In this document: positions 36,359 to 48,966 of the stretch, one piece after another
Layout of the letters: every line of letters begins with the position of its first letter
How positions within the stretch are numbered: position 1 is the stretch's first letter
NCBI GenBank assembly: GCA_030737835.1
Contig: CM060850.1
Location: forward strand, 20,971,615 to 21,035,614
DNA: 64,000 bases
From: Acorus gramineus
Lineage: Eukaryota > Streptophyta > Magnoliopsida > Acorales > Acoraceae
Direction: 5' to 3'
Program-made: the position numbers and the translations under genes
Notes under the pieces: model-generated
Told to the model about the DNA's origin: nothing
Databases searched by the model: none
What the model saw: the letters and a program-made list of their open reading frames with translations, nothing else

Positions 36359-36874
36359 ATAGTTTTATCATAGTGGATGACACAAAAAAAATTATTTTCA
36401 AATTAAAAAAAAAACATTATTGTATCTCAGTATATCTTTGATTTCATATAACAATATGTACATTAATGAAAAAGTGTGATTTAAAAAAAAATAGGGGTGG
36501 GCTGCAAATGAGGCTGCACGAAGCTAGGCATTATCATCAATTTCCTTAAATTATTTATAGGATATAATAATACCCTTAAAAAAAAAATTCATACGTAACT
36601 TTTTGTTTTTTTAAGGAGCATAGATGGTAACTGTTTTAAGGGGTATTTTAATTGTATAAGATTTTTTTGAGGGAAACGAATATAAAATACCCTTAAAAAA
36701 AAACTGAATTCCACATGTAAAATGGTGGAGTCGATTTTTTTTTTTTATAAAAAAAATCAATCACTCCCTACAAAGGACAACTATGAAATCTAATTAAATC
36801 CTCGTCTTTATTAGAAAATTATTATCCACCGTGATCTTAAAAAAACTTAATAATTGATATGTAGTTGATTTTTA
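36359..36874. other. Low-complexity AT-rich stretch
   Basis: Contains homopolymer A/T runs and two copies of AATACCCTTAAAAAAAA (36569 and 36694) facing a GGGGTATTTT between them. No gene is seen; it may hold a small MITE remnant. Confidence 0.4.
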
Positions 36875-37804
36875 GGGAAAAATCCATATAACCCCCTGTA
36901 ATCTGACCTAAATTCATATAACCCCCTGTAATTTTCATAAATCCATATAACCCCATGTAATCACCCCTCTATATCTATAAAAACCCCCTCCGTCTGCCTT
37001 CCGTCCGTCTGTTTAACGGGGCAGGGGGTATATGGATTTATGACATATTACAGGGGGTTATATGGATTTTTTTCATTTTATTTATTTATTTATTTCCTTT
37101 ACATGTGGTTTAAAAATTGAGTTATTTAACATTTATTTTTGAATTTTTTTTCAAGATACCATACACCTTTAATTTTAATAAAAGAAAAATGGTTATTCAG
37201 ATCATAAACATATACAAGATCACCCACTAAAGAGATAGAAGTAAAAGAGATATATAATTTATCTTTTGGTATTTAAAAAATACCCAAAACTACTCCTCCA
37301 CGTACAGTTTATCCCAACAAAATTCACTCATAACACCAACACAAGAGGTGCCCCCAAAATTTAATAAAAAACATAGTTCGCATTTTTGAAATTTTGTTGG
37401 TTGATGTTACACATTTTTTGTTACAAAATTCATTCTCTTTTACTTCTATCTCTTTGGTGGGCGATCTTATATGTATTTATGATTTGAATAACTTTTTTTC
37501 TTTTATTAAAATTAAATGTGCATGGTATCTTAAAAAAAATTCAAAAATAAATGTTAAACAACTCAATTTTTAAACCACATATAAAGAAAATAATAATAAA
37601 AAAAATGAGAAAAATCCATATAATCCCCTATAATCTGTCATAAATCCATATAACCCCCTGCCCCGTTAACCAGACAGACGAAAGGCAGACAGAGGGGGTT
37701 TTATGGATATAGAGGAGTGATTACAGGGGTTATATGGGTTTATGAAAATTGCAGGGGGTATATGGATTTAGGTCAGATTACAGGGGGTTATATGAATTTT
37801 TCCC
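36875..37804. mobile_element. Foldback element with ~390-bp inverted arms
   Basis: The ends are GGGAAAAATCCATATAACCC and, inverted, GGGAAAAATTCATATAACCC. The arms pair along roughly 36875-37260 and 37410-37804 and contain repeated ATCCATATAACCCCCTG units plus a facing pair around CCGTCTGCC. A near-perfect 9-bp duplication, TGATTTTTA and TAATTTTTA, lies at 36866-36874 and 37805-37813, fitting a Mutator-like foldback MITE. No coding region is present. Confidence 0.8.
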
Positions 37805-38105
37805 TAATTTTTAACCATACATATAAGATTATGAGACTGTCCTTTAATTATTTTACTTAGATCGTCGAGATCTCTCACACATGAGAGTTGGCTAAGGCAT
37901 TAATTATTCTCTAGCTGGAGAGATTTTGACGAGATTGTCATCTCTCTTTCCATCTTCAGGTCGTCGTTCCATACCAAATGTCATTTGTGCATTCAAGACC
38001 ACCGAGAAGGGGATTTTTTTTTTTTTTTTTTAAGATTCATGCTTTAAGATTTGATAATTGACTATCTTATAGCTTAATTTGCATAGAAGGGGATCTTCGT
38101 TCTAA

Positions 38106-38295
38106 GGGTGAGTTTGGTTGCGTGATTGCAAAACTGATTATGCAGGAAGCTCACTTTCTTAATCTTTTGAAATCGCAGCTTTTGAACACTATTTACCTGA
38201 AATCTGTATGCAAGAAACTGTTACAGTAAAACTGTTTAGTTGTACGATCTTTCTGCAATTACAAACGATGCGCAATCACGCAACCAAATACCCTC
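38106..38295. mobile_element. Tourist-like MITE, 190 bp
   Basis: The ends are GGGTGAGTTTGGTTGCGTGA and, inverted, GAGGGTATTTGGTTGCGTGA. TAA lies on both sides, the target duplication of PIF/Harbinger elements. A related, more decayed copy lies at about 50990-51191 in opposite orientation. Confidence 0.75.
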
Positions 38296-38820
38296 TAAGC
38301 ATCACTTGAAACTGACTATAGCTAAGCCATCATCTCCCAAAACATCTTGAATGTGGGTGGGAGTCTGGGAGATGAAGCCCATTAAGACGACAAACCTCTG
38401 CTTCTCCTCCCGACATTATTTAAAACCAATCCATTTCTTGTTTGATGCAACTAAAATACGCTATTGGAAAAAATTAGAATCTAAAATTTTGGTCTTTTTA
38501 GATCAAGGAGCACCGTTAAATGGACAAAATATTCTCACAATATACTTCAACATTTGACAAAAAAAGTATGTTCAATTGCCTAATTTCTTAACCATGATGA
38601 ATCAAAGATAGTTATTATAGATAATTACACTTTTGAGAAAGTCTAACGTTAATACTCAACAATTATTAGGGGGGTTATATATATTTTTAACCCTCTGCAA
38701 AATAAAATAAAACAAATTAAAATTAAAGGTCCTCCATTTAGTCCTAATTATTTTGAAGTCATTGTTACAGCGCTAATTTTTTAAAGTGTGATTTTGTATC
38801 TGGATCCCTACACTGAAAAT

Positions 38821-39241
38821 TAGGGTTGTAACTTGGGTTGGGTTTACATGGATTGGATTGGTCAAATCGGGTTCGGGTTGACCAATTTGAGTTGACTCAC
38901 AAATCGGGTTAGGTTCGAGTTGGTTCACTCACAACCCGACCCAACCCGAACCTGTAAACTAATAGTTAAAAAAAAAATCAAGACCGTTCATTATGTAGTT
39001 TCTAATCTGGGCAATCCAAATTTTAGGTAAACCTAACTAATCTTACGGGTTGGGTTATTTAATTTGCACATCATGTTAGAAAAACGGGTTGGGTCGGGTT
39101 GGTTTACTTAATTATGGGTTGGGTTCGAGTTAGTCCAATCCGGGTTAAAAATCGGGTTAGATCGAGTTAGGGTTGAATAGTTTAGAATTCGGGTTAGGTT
39201 CGGATTGAACCTGAACCCAACCCGCCTGAGTTGCAGCCCTA
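38821..39241. mobile_element. hAT-like MITE, 421 bp
   Basis: The ends are TAGGGTTGTAACTTGGGTTG and, inverted, TAGGGCTGCAACTCAGGCGG. A perfect 8-bp duplication CTGAAAAT lies at 38813-38820 and 39242-39249. The interior is rich in GGGTTGGGTT motifs. It is distinct from the GGGTC-rich hAT elements in the first 7 kb. Confidence 0.88.
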
Positions 39242-39249
39242 CTGAAAAT

Positions 39250-39923
39250 GTTTAAGACGGACTAGTATGTCACCTGGCCCGGAGAAGTGGAGAGGTGGTG
39301 GAGCTTGCGGAGGACGAGAGGGGCTGGGATCACTAAAAGATTTACCTGTCACGATAGGCGGTGCTAATTAAATCATGTTTTTTTTTTAAATTTTATTTTT
39401 TATTAAATTTTCTCCTATCAATAGAGGGAAGACTGAAACCCATGACTCTTCAGTGAAGATAAGGTATCTCTACCAACCGTCAAGAGATAATTCGGTCCGG
39501 TAAGTCATGTTAGGGAAACTGGAAAACAAATTAAAGAGTCCAGATTCAATAAAGACTGGCTTCGATCAGTCCGATCAATATCGAATTACACAGTTTATGA
39601 ATTATTAGATATAGTCAAGTTTAGGTTTGGTCAGAACCATCATTATTCAATATAAGAGCGACATATATATCTAATAATTATATGTGCAGTTCAATTCATA
39701 AATTGGATAGTTTGATTAAATAATCCATGCCCCCAATTTATACCCCGGCCGTGCTGGATCGGCCTGGTCTGACATCTACAGTTTTGCAACAGTTTATGCT
39801 TCTCTGCGAGTCATCGTAATCGTCCTTTGTAACTCATCTATTGTCTCTCCTGTTTTCGTTTAGGGTTTCTGGTCTCTCTCTCTCTGAATCTAAAACCGTT
39901 TTTCTTCCTCGGCGTCCTCATCA
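39250..39923 (+). promoter_or_regulatory. Upstream region and leader of the ATP synthase subunit e gene
   Basis: The last 130 bases before the ATG are CT-rich (GTCTCTCTCTCTCTGAATC) and read like a plant 5' leader. No convincing TATA box was found, which is common for housekeeping genes. Further upstream is unremarkable AT-rich sequence. Confidence 0.4.
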
Positions 39924-42900
39924 ATGGGGATTCCATCCTTTTATTCGGGAACCAGCACTCTCGCTCTCGTACGATCCCCCTCTTTCGGATTTGCTTTCTT
40001 GAAATGAATTTCAAAACTTTTTCAATCTCATCATCATCTCATTTCAGGTCGCTCGAGTTTCGGCTTTCTCCGCCGGCCTTGTCTATGGAAGCATGAAGCT
40101 CTCGTATCTGAAGGTAATGAATTACCGACCGTTGAATTGAACGCAACGGATCCGTTTAAATTTTTCTTTAGATCTTGCTCGTGGAATTTTGTCTGATTGT
40201 TCTAAGCATATGAGTTTTATGGAGAAGATGCACGAGTTTATTGAAATCTTTGATCGTAAGCGGTTCATGATGTTCCGTTTGTGAGGAATTTTCATGCTTC
40301 AAGTATTTATTGACTAGATTTGAGTGGATTTATTGACTGATTGGGTTGTGCGTGAACATTGCTCGTGTTTTATCTTGAACAATTGCTTAGTTGTTTTATC
40401 CTGAGATGAAAGGGAGCTTTTATTTTATTGAGTGGATAAAGGTTGGACTAATTATCTCTTGCATGGATTCCTATGTTGAATTTTCGTATTGCATGATCAG
40501 TGGAGCTCCTCTGGAGTTATTGATGGATGAGTGACCAAGTTGAATTGTTTCATTTCTTCGAATAAGTTGGTGGATAGTTTAGCTTCTTGTTCTCTAGCTT
40601 GATGAATGGTTTTTTGGGAAACACAGTTGTTATCCTTACAGGATTTCCATCTACTACTATTCTTGGAAAAATATGGATCTTTCTTGTTTCACTGAGCTTC
40701 ATCCATTGCTTTACTTATTTATATATCTGATCAAATCATCTTAGCAGATGATTTGGAAGTCTAGTTTCAAGCCTAAGATGTATTGTTAGTAAACCAGTGT
40801 TGAGTCTAATAAGGTTATTGGAACTCTTAGAAGGTGGAATTCTAATTGGTAAATCCATGTATCCTCTGTTTCAGTTTCCTAAATCTATTGTAGTGGGTAA
40901 TTTAGCATGGAAAGGCAGACAAGGACTGATGTGTTATCATCTGGTTTACATATTTTACTGAAAGTATCAGTTAAGATGATTGGTCAAGGTGTTTGGGGTG
41001 TGCATGATTGAAGTGGATTTTTTTTGTCAATTTACTTCTATCACAACTATTTACTATTTAATTGATTCCTATAGTGGATTGATATTCTTGTTTATGAGGA
41101 AAGAGTTATATGATAATTTTTAAATCCATTTTAATTGTCAAAATTTTACCTGTGTACCAATAAGTTGAGCGGTTAGAATGTACACTCACCTGCTAATTTA
41201 TTTTGACCAAAGCATGCTCGGCATCATTCATGTGCACCAACCTTTCTGCTAGGAATTCAACACCAATTAATAGGAAAATCGGTAAAAAGGGTACCCAGAA
41301 ATTATGATGAAACATGAATGATACTTATATCTCTGGCTTCTGATATAAGGATATATTGGTTTTTTTAAGGTGTCATCATCCACACGTGAGATTCCTTCTT
41401 ATCTTATGACAGCTTATAATGTATTCAACATAATAGATGCAATTTGTTTGCCTCGCTGGTACGATTGTGTGTTAACTGTAGTTGTTTGAAGGAGAAATTT
41501 CTTCAATGTGTTGCCCTAGAAGAACTCAGAAGAAATCTTGATGGTATTTGAAAATTTAGATGGTATCTTCATGTAGAAGCAACTCCCAATTAGAGTTTAT
41601 GTTCCTTGGAGGAGTGTGACAGAGCTGAGAGGCTACCAAGTTGCAGTTTGTTGGTGTATTTGGTTGACTCGGAATGAAGGAATCTTTCAAAATAAAAGTT
41701 TATGTAGAAAATACTTGGGCTCTTATTTCATACACACTTAGAGATTGGATGAAGATGATTCTTCAAGTTGAAAATCCTTTGTCCATTATGGGTCTTTTTT
41801 GGTTCGTGAGGAGTTGACTTTTGTAATTATTCGATTGGGAGTTTGTTCCTTTTCAAATCTTATTTGGAGATCCCTCGTCTCCTTCTTGTTAGGGGGCTTT
41901 TTATTCAATAAAAGTTCCTATATCTTTTTTTAAAATAAATATATTATTTTGTGTCATTAGAAAAATAGGGAAACCTGCTTATGCTTACTTGTTAAACATG
42001 TTCAAAATGTTAGAATAATGAGAACTATGTACGGTTCTTTTTTTTATTGCAGTTAGTCTAAGCCAGTGATTGCAAATGAAATGGGGGATATTTCAATGTT
42101 CATCTTCATAGTTTGTTCCCTCTTTTTAACGTTGACCACTTTCTTTGAGATAAATAGTTTAATGGAAGCAATAGAGAACAATTGTCCATGAGGGATCCCC
42201 ACTTCACTGAATCCATGTCCAGTACCAATAGTCCTGACCTAGCCCATGCAATTGAATTTTACAGATTTTTTTATGGTGGTTCTACTATTTCTTGCACTTT
42301 TCTTCTATTTTATATTTTCTAATAGCTGGAAGGACTGCTGTCTTGAGTTGTAAGAGGCATTTTTTTATTGTTTATTCATCTCGTTTAGGATTTTTCAGTT
42401 TTTTCATGTGGTTTTATTTTGAAATTAATGAAGAATTTATTGGAAATTGTTATTGATGGGGTCATAGGAGTTTAGATTGCATGATACATTATTTTATCTC
42501 TGTGTGTTGATCAAATGTATCTTTCTAACACTGTAGTTTTTATGGGAATATAACGGAGTCGGAAACGCGAAACGCTACGAGAAACAAGACGAAGACGAAC
42601 AACGTCGGCTTCATAAAATCCTTTCCGTATGACGGAAGAAGGAATAAAAGAAACAACTCTCAAAATAACTATAAAACTCAAAATATTATTAATTGATTAT
42701 TTGCACAACCTCTTGACATGATTAAATAAGGTGATGTGACTTACAAAGTAAGAAAACTTAAGGAAAAAAAAGGAAAATACATAAATTTGGATCCCTATAA
42801 TGGAGTCACTGGAACACCATTAAAACTTACTAAAATAGCTCTTAAAATATTATATATTGCTCCTAAATTAATACCTAATTAATAGGTAATTAAATGTGAC

Positions 42901-43358
42901 TAAAAATATTCAAAATAGATCCATAATCATGGAGAAATCAATGTAAATTTGATTATCTTAATTATAAGCATTAATTGTTTTCTTTTTTTTTTGTCACATT
43001 AATTGTTTTTTTTTTTTTTTTTAACTTTCCTTCCACAATAATGGTTGATTTTCTTTTCAAATCGTCCTGTATTAGAATAGCTTTTTAAATTTATGTTGGA
43101 AAAAGTTAAGCTCCCTTAGAGAAGACTTGAGGTGTGTGTGGATATATACACACGCGTGCAAACGCCTTGTATAAGTGTGTTGGCTGTTTTGCCTTAAAAG
43201 TCAGTAGTTTATATTTTCTTTGACTCAGAAATCTGCTGTTGATGTTTTTTTTTTTTTTTTGGTTCGTTCTGCTATTGATGTTAACATATCTTCTTTTACC
43301 ATACTTTTAGGTGAAGGCAAAATCGCACAAGAAAGCTGAAGAGAAGGGTCACCACTGA
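39924..43358 (+). CDS. Mitochondrial ATP synthase subunit e (three exons)
   Basis: Exons are 39924-39968, 40048-40113 and 43311-43358, all joined in phase 0 with GT-AG introns, giving 52 residues. The protein opens MGIPSFYSGTSTLALVARVS, carries GLVYGSMKLSYLK and ends KKAEEKGHH, matching the plant subunit e family in length and order. Residues about 12-31 form one hydrophobic helix with the GxxxG motif (Gly25, Gly29) that in this family mediates packing with subunit g and dimerisation of the F1Fo complex in the inner mitochondrial membrane. The tail is basic and hydrophilic. The start follows a CT-rich leader and is the only ATG giving the family N-terminus. Intron 2 is 3.2 kb and holds a LINE relic. 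All key residues are present, so the gene is likely functional. Confidence 0.93.
41440..41935 (+). mobile_element. LINE 3'-end relic in intron 2
   Basis: One frame reads VCWCIWLTRNEGIFQNKS, the typical end of the C-terminal region after reverse transcriptase in plant L1-type elements (WxxWxxRNxxIF). It is followed by an untranslated tail ending in a T-rich and A-rich stretch. It is truncated at the 5' side and carries stops. It lies in the same orientation as the host gene. Confidence 0.6.
42535..43020. other. Unclassified insert-like block in intron 2
   Basis: A short CG-containing stretch (ACGGAGTCGGAAACGCGAAACG) differs in composition from the surrounding intron and is followed by AT-rich sequence and poly-T runs. 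It may be a transposon fragment, but no ends or domains were found. Confidence 0.3.
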
Positions 43359-44419
43359 TAGGGAGGAGATAAATTTTTCTTTTTTCCCGGGCATTTCTTG
43401 TTCAGTTGTTTTGAAAGTTATGAAAAAAGCTAAGAAGTCTTTTGCATGTTGAAATTTTCCTTGCTCAAACTGATATGGCAAGACAATGATTTTGTTTAGA
43501 AATCATATGCTTATGTAATTGTTTTGTTACTTTGGAATTTTGTTGCTCAAACTGAGACTTGAGCTTTGAGCCTCACAGCATTTCCTGTAGAAATCTAAAA
43601 TAATTTTAATGCTTCATCTCACATATTTCAATAGCAAATAGCTTTGAATCCCTCTCAACAATATATTAATGAAAGAAAGTCCTCCACAGCCATTTTGTTT
43701 AATTGCATGAACTGTTTCAATGTTACGTCATGAGCATACTGATAGAGGCAGAGGTCTCAAGTTTGAATTTCGCCGAGCTTACCTAATGCACAATGTTTGT
43801 GACTGATTATGTCATGTGTATCCAAGGTTTTTCAACTAAATATTAGTGTTTTTTGTCATAAATGTTTTTTTGAAGATACAGAAAAATTATTGCTTCATCA
43901 TTTAGTATTATATTACAGTTTCTCAACATGAGTACTACACAATTTGCTAGCACAAGAATGGAACCGCCTTGTTTCATGTGAATTTGGTGCAGGGGATTAA
44001 CTATCATCAAATGTCAATATAAAAGGGTCTAGTGAGACTCTCATACTGGTTACTGCTGAGTAGCCAAGTTGGTGTGGAAATAAATCAATCACCCCTACTT
44101 CAAAACATACATCGGTACATTATATCAGCATTCTTGTAACAGTTCACAATTGATTTTCAGTTTGAATTTCTGTTTGTTTGAACCCCCAAAAGGAAATTTA
44201 GACAGTTTTGAATGAAGTGTGACTCTCACTTGATCTAGGAGTTCAAAATAGCACCAGTTGGAGCAAATCAATGCTCTGTTTTAAGTCAAGTTGATGGTTT
44301 TGAATTCAGAATTCTGTAGGTTCTGAGGTTCTAATTTGCCTCCACCCAAAACAAATGATATTAGACCTAATCATATTAGACACTCCCAGCCATTTTGAAT
44401 CAACGCAGCCCCACTTCAA
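43359..44419. other. 3' flank of subunit e gene, no other gene seen
   Basis: The first 300 bases are probably the 3' untranslated region. The rest is AT-rich with no supportable coding region or repeat ends. Confidence 0.4.
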
Positions 44420-44421
44420 CC

Positions 44422-45060
44422 TCACCCCCTCGGAGACTTCTGCAGCACCGCTGACAAGCACACCCTACGCTTCCCACCTGCATTGGCCATGTCCGCCTTC
44501 TTCTCCCCCATGACCAACTTGAGCTTCACGTAGCCGAACTGCTCGATCAGCACCATGAACTCCCTCTTCATCTGATCATTCACCATGAACTCCCTCTTCA
44601 TCTGATCATTCGTGCATCGATAACTGTCCCACCACAACCACCCCCCGTCGTTCTCCCCCCTCAATCTCACCCACTGGGACCTCTCGGGCTCATTGACCAG
44701 GTCGAATTGGCTCTCGATGGGGTTCTTGTGGAGGCATTTGAAGCTCTTGCATCCGAACTCGGTTCAATTGACAGCTGCATTGGGCATGGGAAAGGAAGGG
44801 GAGGGGAGGAGGGGAGGTGCTTGTTGGAGGACTCGATCGCGCGCACGATATGGGACAAGTGTTCGGAGACAAAGGAGAGGTTGTTTTGGTGGTGGTGGTT
44901 GAGGCGATGGCGGGTGAAGGCGAAGAGGTTGATGGAGAGGAGGGAGAGGAGCATGAGGAGACGTAAGGCAGAGGACCATAGGGTGGGTCGGCGGAACCTG
45001 GCCGAGCCGTCGCCGATCTCTAGTGACCCTTTCTTTCTTCTTTTCCTGGGTGGGTGCGAG
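44422..45060 (-). pseudogene. Unrecognised GC-rich coding relic with frameshift
   Basis: On the minus strand the sequence codes for a hydrophobic stretch (RLLMLLSLLSINLFAF, a possible membrane anchor), then SFVSEHLSHIVRAIESSNKH. After a frame change near 44760-44790 it continues SFKCLHKNPIESQFDLVNE, then WLWWDSYRCTNDQMKREF and a Lys-rich tail ending at 44422. A 30-base in-frame tandem duplication (two copies of NDQMKREFMV) lies at about 44550-44610. I do not recognise the family. The GC content and coding-like order contrast with the AT-rich flanks, suggesting a broken gene or a retrocopy. The overlapping plus-strand frame (44707-45111) is judged a shadow. Confidence 0.45.
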
Positions 45061-45413
45061 TTAGTGTGTGTGAGAGATTCTTACATTCTTATCCCATTTT
45101 CTCTCAACTAATATTGAGGTTTATCGTCATAAAAAAATTGAACAATTTAATTTAACTCACTTATATATTAAAAAAAAAATTCATTAGTGATTTTAAAATT
45201 TTCGTTCTTTTATTTGAGTTTTTCCTTATTAGTCCCACGTATAAAGAAAAAAACAAACGGTCAAATTAATACATAATTTATGGTCTGTTCTCACATACAA
45301 ATACTAGATATTTTTTCTCGTTATATGAAGTAGGATTAGACCATGGGTTTGACCTCGCGTTGAGCTACAAAGAAGTAATATCACATCCACGTACATTTTG
45401 ATTTTTTGTAAAA

Positions 45414-45966
45414 GGATAATGGTACGTAAAATCCTGTTTTCAGCCCTAATTTCAATTTATACATATTTTGAATTTTTTAAAAATAATATATTTTACTTAG
45501 TAAAATACATACTTTTATAATAAAATGAAGTGTGTGCTCCAATTAATTGCATGGATGTATTTATAGAAAATGTTAAAAATTTCAATATATTTCGTTAATA
45601 TAAGTATATGTTTTGTTAATTTTCGATTGACACATATAGAACTGGAATTGAGGTTGAAAAAAAATTGGTGTAACAGCACTGTACACAATGAAGATTGTAT
45701 CATAATTAAAAGTCTATTTCCAGCCCTTATAGCCCTATATACGTTGATACAAAGTCATTGAAGCATATGTTCACATTAACGAGATACATGTTTCTATAGA
45801 AATTTTTCATAATTTTTATAAATGTATCTATGCAATTCATTGGAGTATATGCTTCACTTTTATAAAAGCATGTGTCTAATTAGATGAGTTGTACTATTTT
45901 TAAAAAATTTAAAATATATGTAAACTAGAATTGAGATTGAAAATAGATCTGAACGTAACATTATCC
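45414..45966. mobile_element. Foldback element, ACGTAACATT family, copy 2
   Basis: The 553-bp element is almost entirely two inverted arms meeting near 45690. The tips are GGATAATGGTACGT and ACGTAACATTATCC. The arms match those of 35572-36358, and a single partial arm lies at about 50420-50510. No clear target duplication was seen. Confidence 0.7.
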
Positions 45967-46054
45967 TAATGAATGACCCCTTGTGTCCACGCCTCGTAGA
46001 TTGAACCTATTGGGTTCTTGGGCTTTTGCTCCAGCCCACTAAAGCTATATATAT

Positions 46055-46151
46055 TTATTATTTGAGTGTTGTTACACTCAGTTTTTTTTTCACTTTAAAA
46101 CAAAGTCCTATATACTAAATTAGAAATCCAGTGAAGCATATATCTCGTTAA
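46055..46151. repeat. Left part of a MITE split by the 2.8-kb element
   Basis: The sequence GAGTGTTGTTACACTCA and what follows matches the inverse of 35200-35300. It resumes at 48967 once the 2.8-kb element is removed. Confidence 0.6.
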
Positions 46152-48956
46152 GAGTGATGATACCCAGGCACCAACTTATAGGCCCTACTCATAAGTCCTA
46201 TGAGTTGTTATAATCTTATTAGATGACATGTTGACTTTTTAAAAAGGGTAAAAAAGCAAAAACCAAAAATGCTCCCACATAAAAACCCATTGATTTCGCA
46301 CGCGCTAATCAAATCACCTTAATTTCTCGTTCATCAATTAATCATCCCCATCTCTTTCGGTAAGCCAAAACCGATATTCAAATTCCCCAAAATCAAAACC
46401 GCTAATAAAATTTAGGACAGTAGAACACTTTTCATTTTATCAAAAACACCAAAGTAAACCTAGTTTTTTTTCTTCTTTGGAACCTCACATTTGATCGAAG
46501 ATTTTTTGTGATTTTTTCAATGGAAGATATAAACGATGACGACGAGCAATAAGCACCTTTGTTTTTGTTGTTCAAATCTTCTATTTTGTTTTGATTGAAT
46601 TGCTTGTTTTTTTTTACGATATATGGAATTGAAGTAATAGAAGATACAAAAAAAAATATCTCGATCAATTTCTGCTGAAATGTGTATAATATTTGTCAAA
46701 TGTAAAATTTTAAAGTTCATAATATGTAATATTTCTAAAAAATATATGTTTTAATTTATTTTTTTGAAAAAAAAATTGATTTACTGTTACATACTGAAAT
46801 GTAACAGTTTTATGTAACATTTGTTATAAGAAAGACTTGATATATCTGGAGTTTTTCTGTTTTTCTTGTTTAACAATGTAACATATTTCTTTTTTCATTT
46901 TTAAATGTTACAATTGAAAAATGTAACATACATTTGAAGAGATATTTAGGTTAATATTATTGTTATGTTACATTTCGATAAATATAACAATGCTAATTAG
47001 ATAGTGCATGGAATGTGAGATATCTATGTAAATATTAATGTAATGTTACATTTCTGTAAATGTAACAGTGGTAAGTAAATGTCTTGAAGATATGTAAATA
47101 TAACAATGTAGTAACAATCATTTTGAAACTGTTTGTAGAGGAAAAAGTCAGAATAACAAGCACAGAGGAAGGGAAAAAAATCAGCCGTATGTTTGTATAT
47201 GATATTATGAGACAACATGCAATTCAAGCAGAGATACCAGTAGACATAAATTCAGAGATGTGCAGTTACATAAGAGCACAACTTGTATAGCAATTTGTCA
47301 ACACAAGAAAAAGACATAAACAGAGGAGGATCAGATTATTTACGATACATCTTGATAATTGATCTCTCAATGTTTTGTTGAGTATGTATAAAAATAAACA
47401 ATTTGCTATTTTGAAAACAAACAACTGATACATATGTTTTGGGGTGTATGAAATGAAAATATTGAAATCATATGTAATTTGTTATTTCAAAATTTGTTAT
47501 TAATTTGTTTAAACTTTGCATGTGATGTAAAAACATCTATTTAAATATAAATGTTAGGTTACATTAACATAAATGTAATTATTTTTTTTGTATAAATGTA
47601 ACAAGCACGGTATGTTATATTTACATAAATGTAACAGGTTTTATGAAAAAGTAATGACAAATACATCTACTAAGATAAAATGTAACAAACTTCTTAAATA
47701 AATTTTAAATTCAAATGTAATATAAGACAAATAAAACATTAACGCCTTAAGAACTCGAATGTAACACACTTTAAAATTGTTACATTTCCATTAACTTTGT
47801 TACATTTACTAAGACTCGAATATAATACAATAGAACATTGTTCTCTAACACAAAAAATTGAAACTGGTTACTATCACTTCTGCAACATTCTCCACATTAC
47901 TTTCAGAATTCTTCACGTGCTTAGTTTTTTGTTTGAAAACCTTAGGTGCCTTCCTTTTCAACGGTAGTCACCCTTTACTTCAAACCTTTTTAGGGAAGTG
48001 TACACTTATGTACGGCAATAATTCTTCACCTATTTTGTGGACTACCTTCCCATGAAAATGTAGCAGACTCTCTTACAAAAGCAATTCATACATTTGCTCT
48101 TGAATGACTAGTTACATTGTGTAAATGTAATCATATTATTTAAATGTATCTATTTCACACCAATACACGCATGTAGTTGACTGTTACATTTATGAAATGT
48201 AACAAATATAAATAAAATATGGAAAATGACTATTTACATTATTAAAGATGTAACATTAACATTATACAAAATATCTATATATAAAATGTAACAGTATCGA
48301 GTGTTACATTTATAAAATTAGAACAAAAATAAATCAAAATGTGGAAAATAACAATCAATACATAAAAAAAAAAAATTGTGTTTTAAATTTAAAACATGTA
48401 ACATAAATTTAATATGTGATCATAAAAGGTTAATTTTAAATTCAGATATAATTTGCATTCCAATAGGATCATAACATGATATAAAACACTTTTTAATATC
48501 AAACAAAACGAATAAGTAAAATACAACTCGATTATGAATATGAAAAAACTAACAAATGCTAAACTTGATGCGAGAGACATTGACGGGAAATCCAAATCGG
48601 AAAAAAAAAGCCGAATATGTGACTTCCAAATCCTCAAAAGCTGAATAATCATCTAAAAATCAAATCAGTGATTGAAAAATCCTCCAAAACATATTTATAA
48701 TCTGCTGCTATGTAATCTTCAAAACAATAAGTGTTAAAAAAAAATCGATTATTATGAATGAATAACAATTCAATTGTGATTAACACAAAAAAAAAACGGC
48801 AATTAAAACTCCATTCTTTGCACGGTTTCATAAGGGAAAATTGTAACAGTCTCCTTGATTATAGGGAGTAGTTACCTAAAGAAACATGGAGAGTATTAAG
48901 CATATGCCACCTCATGGGGCTTGAGGTCTATAATATGGGGCTTAGGAATCATATTA
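46152..48956. mobile_element. 2.8-kb element with TGTAAC-rich interior
   Basis: A perfect 10-bp target duplication, ATCTCGTTAA, flanks it (46142-46151 and 48957-48966). The ends are imperfect inverted repeats: GATGATACCCAGGCACC on the left and, inverted, ATGATTCCTAAGCCCC on the right. The left end of the element at 51569 (GCTACCTAGGCCCC) resembles them. A 9-11 bp duplication suggests the Mutator superfamily. The inner 1.5 kb is dominated by TGTAAC/GTTACA motifs, often as facing pairs. No transposase or convincing gene was found. Confidence 0.75.
46780..48320. repeat. Array of TGTAAC / GTTACA palindromic motifs
   Basis: The motif GTTACATTT and its inverse AAATGTAAC recur dozens of times at irregular spacing, many arranged face to face (for example near 47043-47067 and 48181-48201). 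This is not a simple tandem repeat. It fills the middle of the 2.8-kb element. Confidence 0.7.
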
Positions 48957-48966
48957 ATCTCGTTAA

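Noticed and set aside
44707-45111. 134-residue plus-strand open frame
   Set aside because: It is antisense to a more protein-like minus-strand reading, with low-complexity Arg/Glu and Trp runs.
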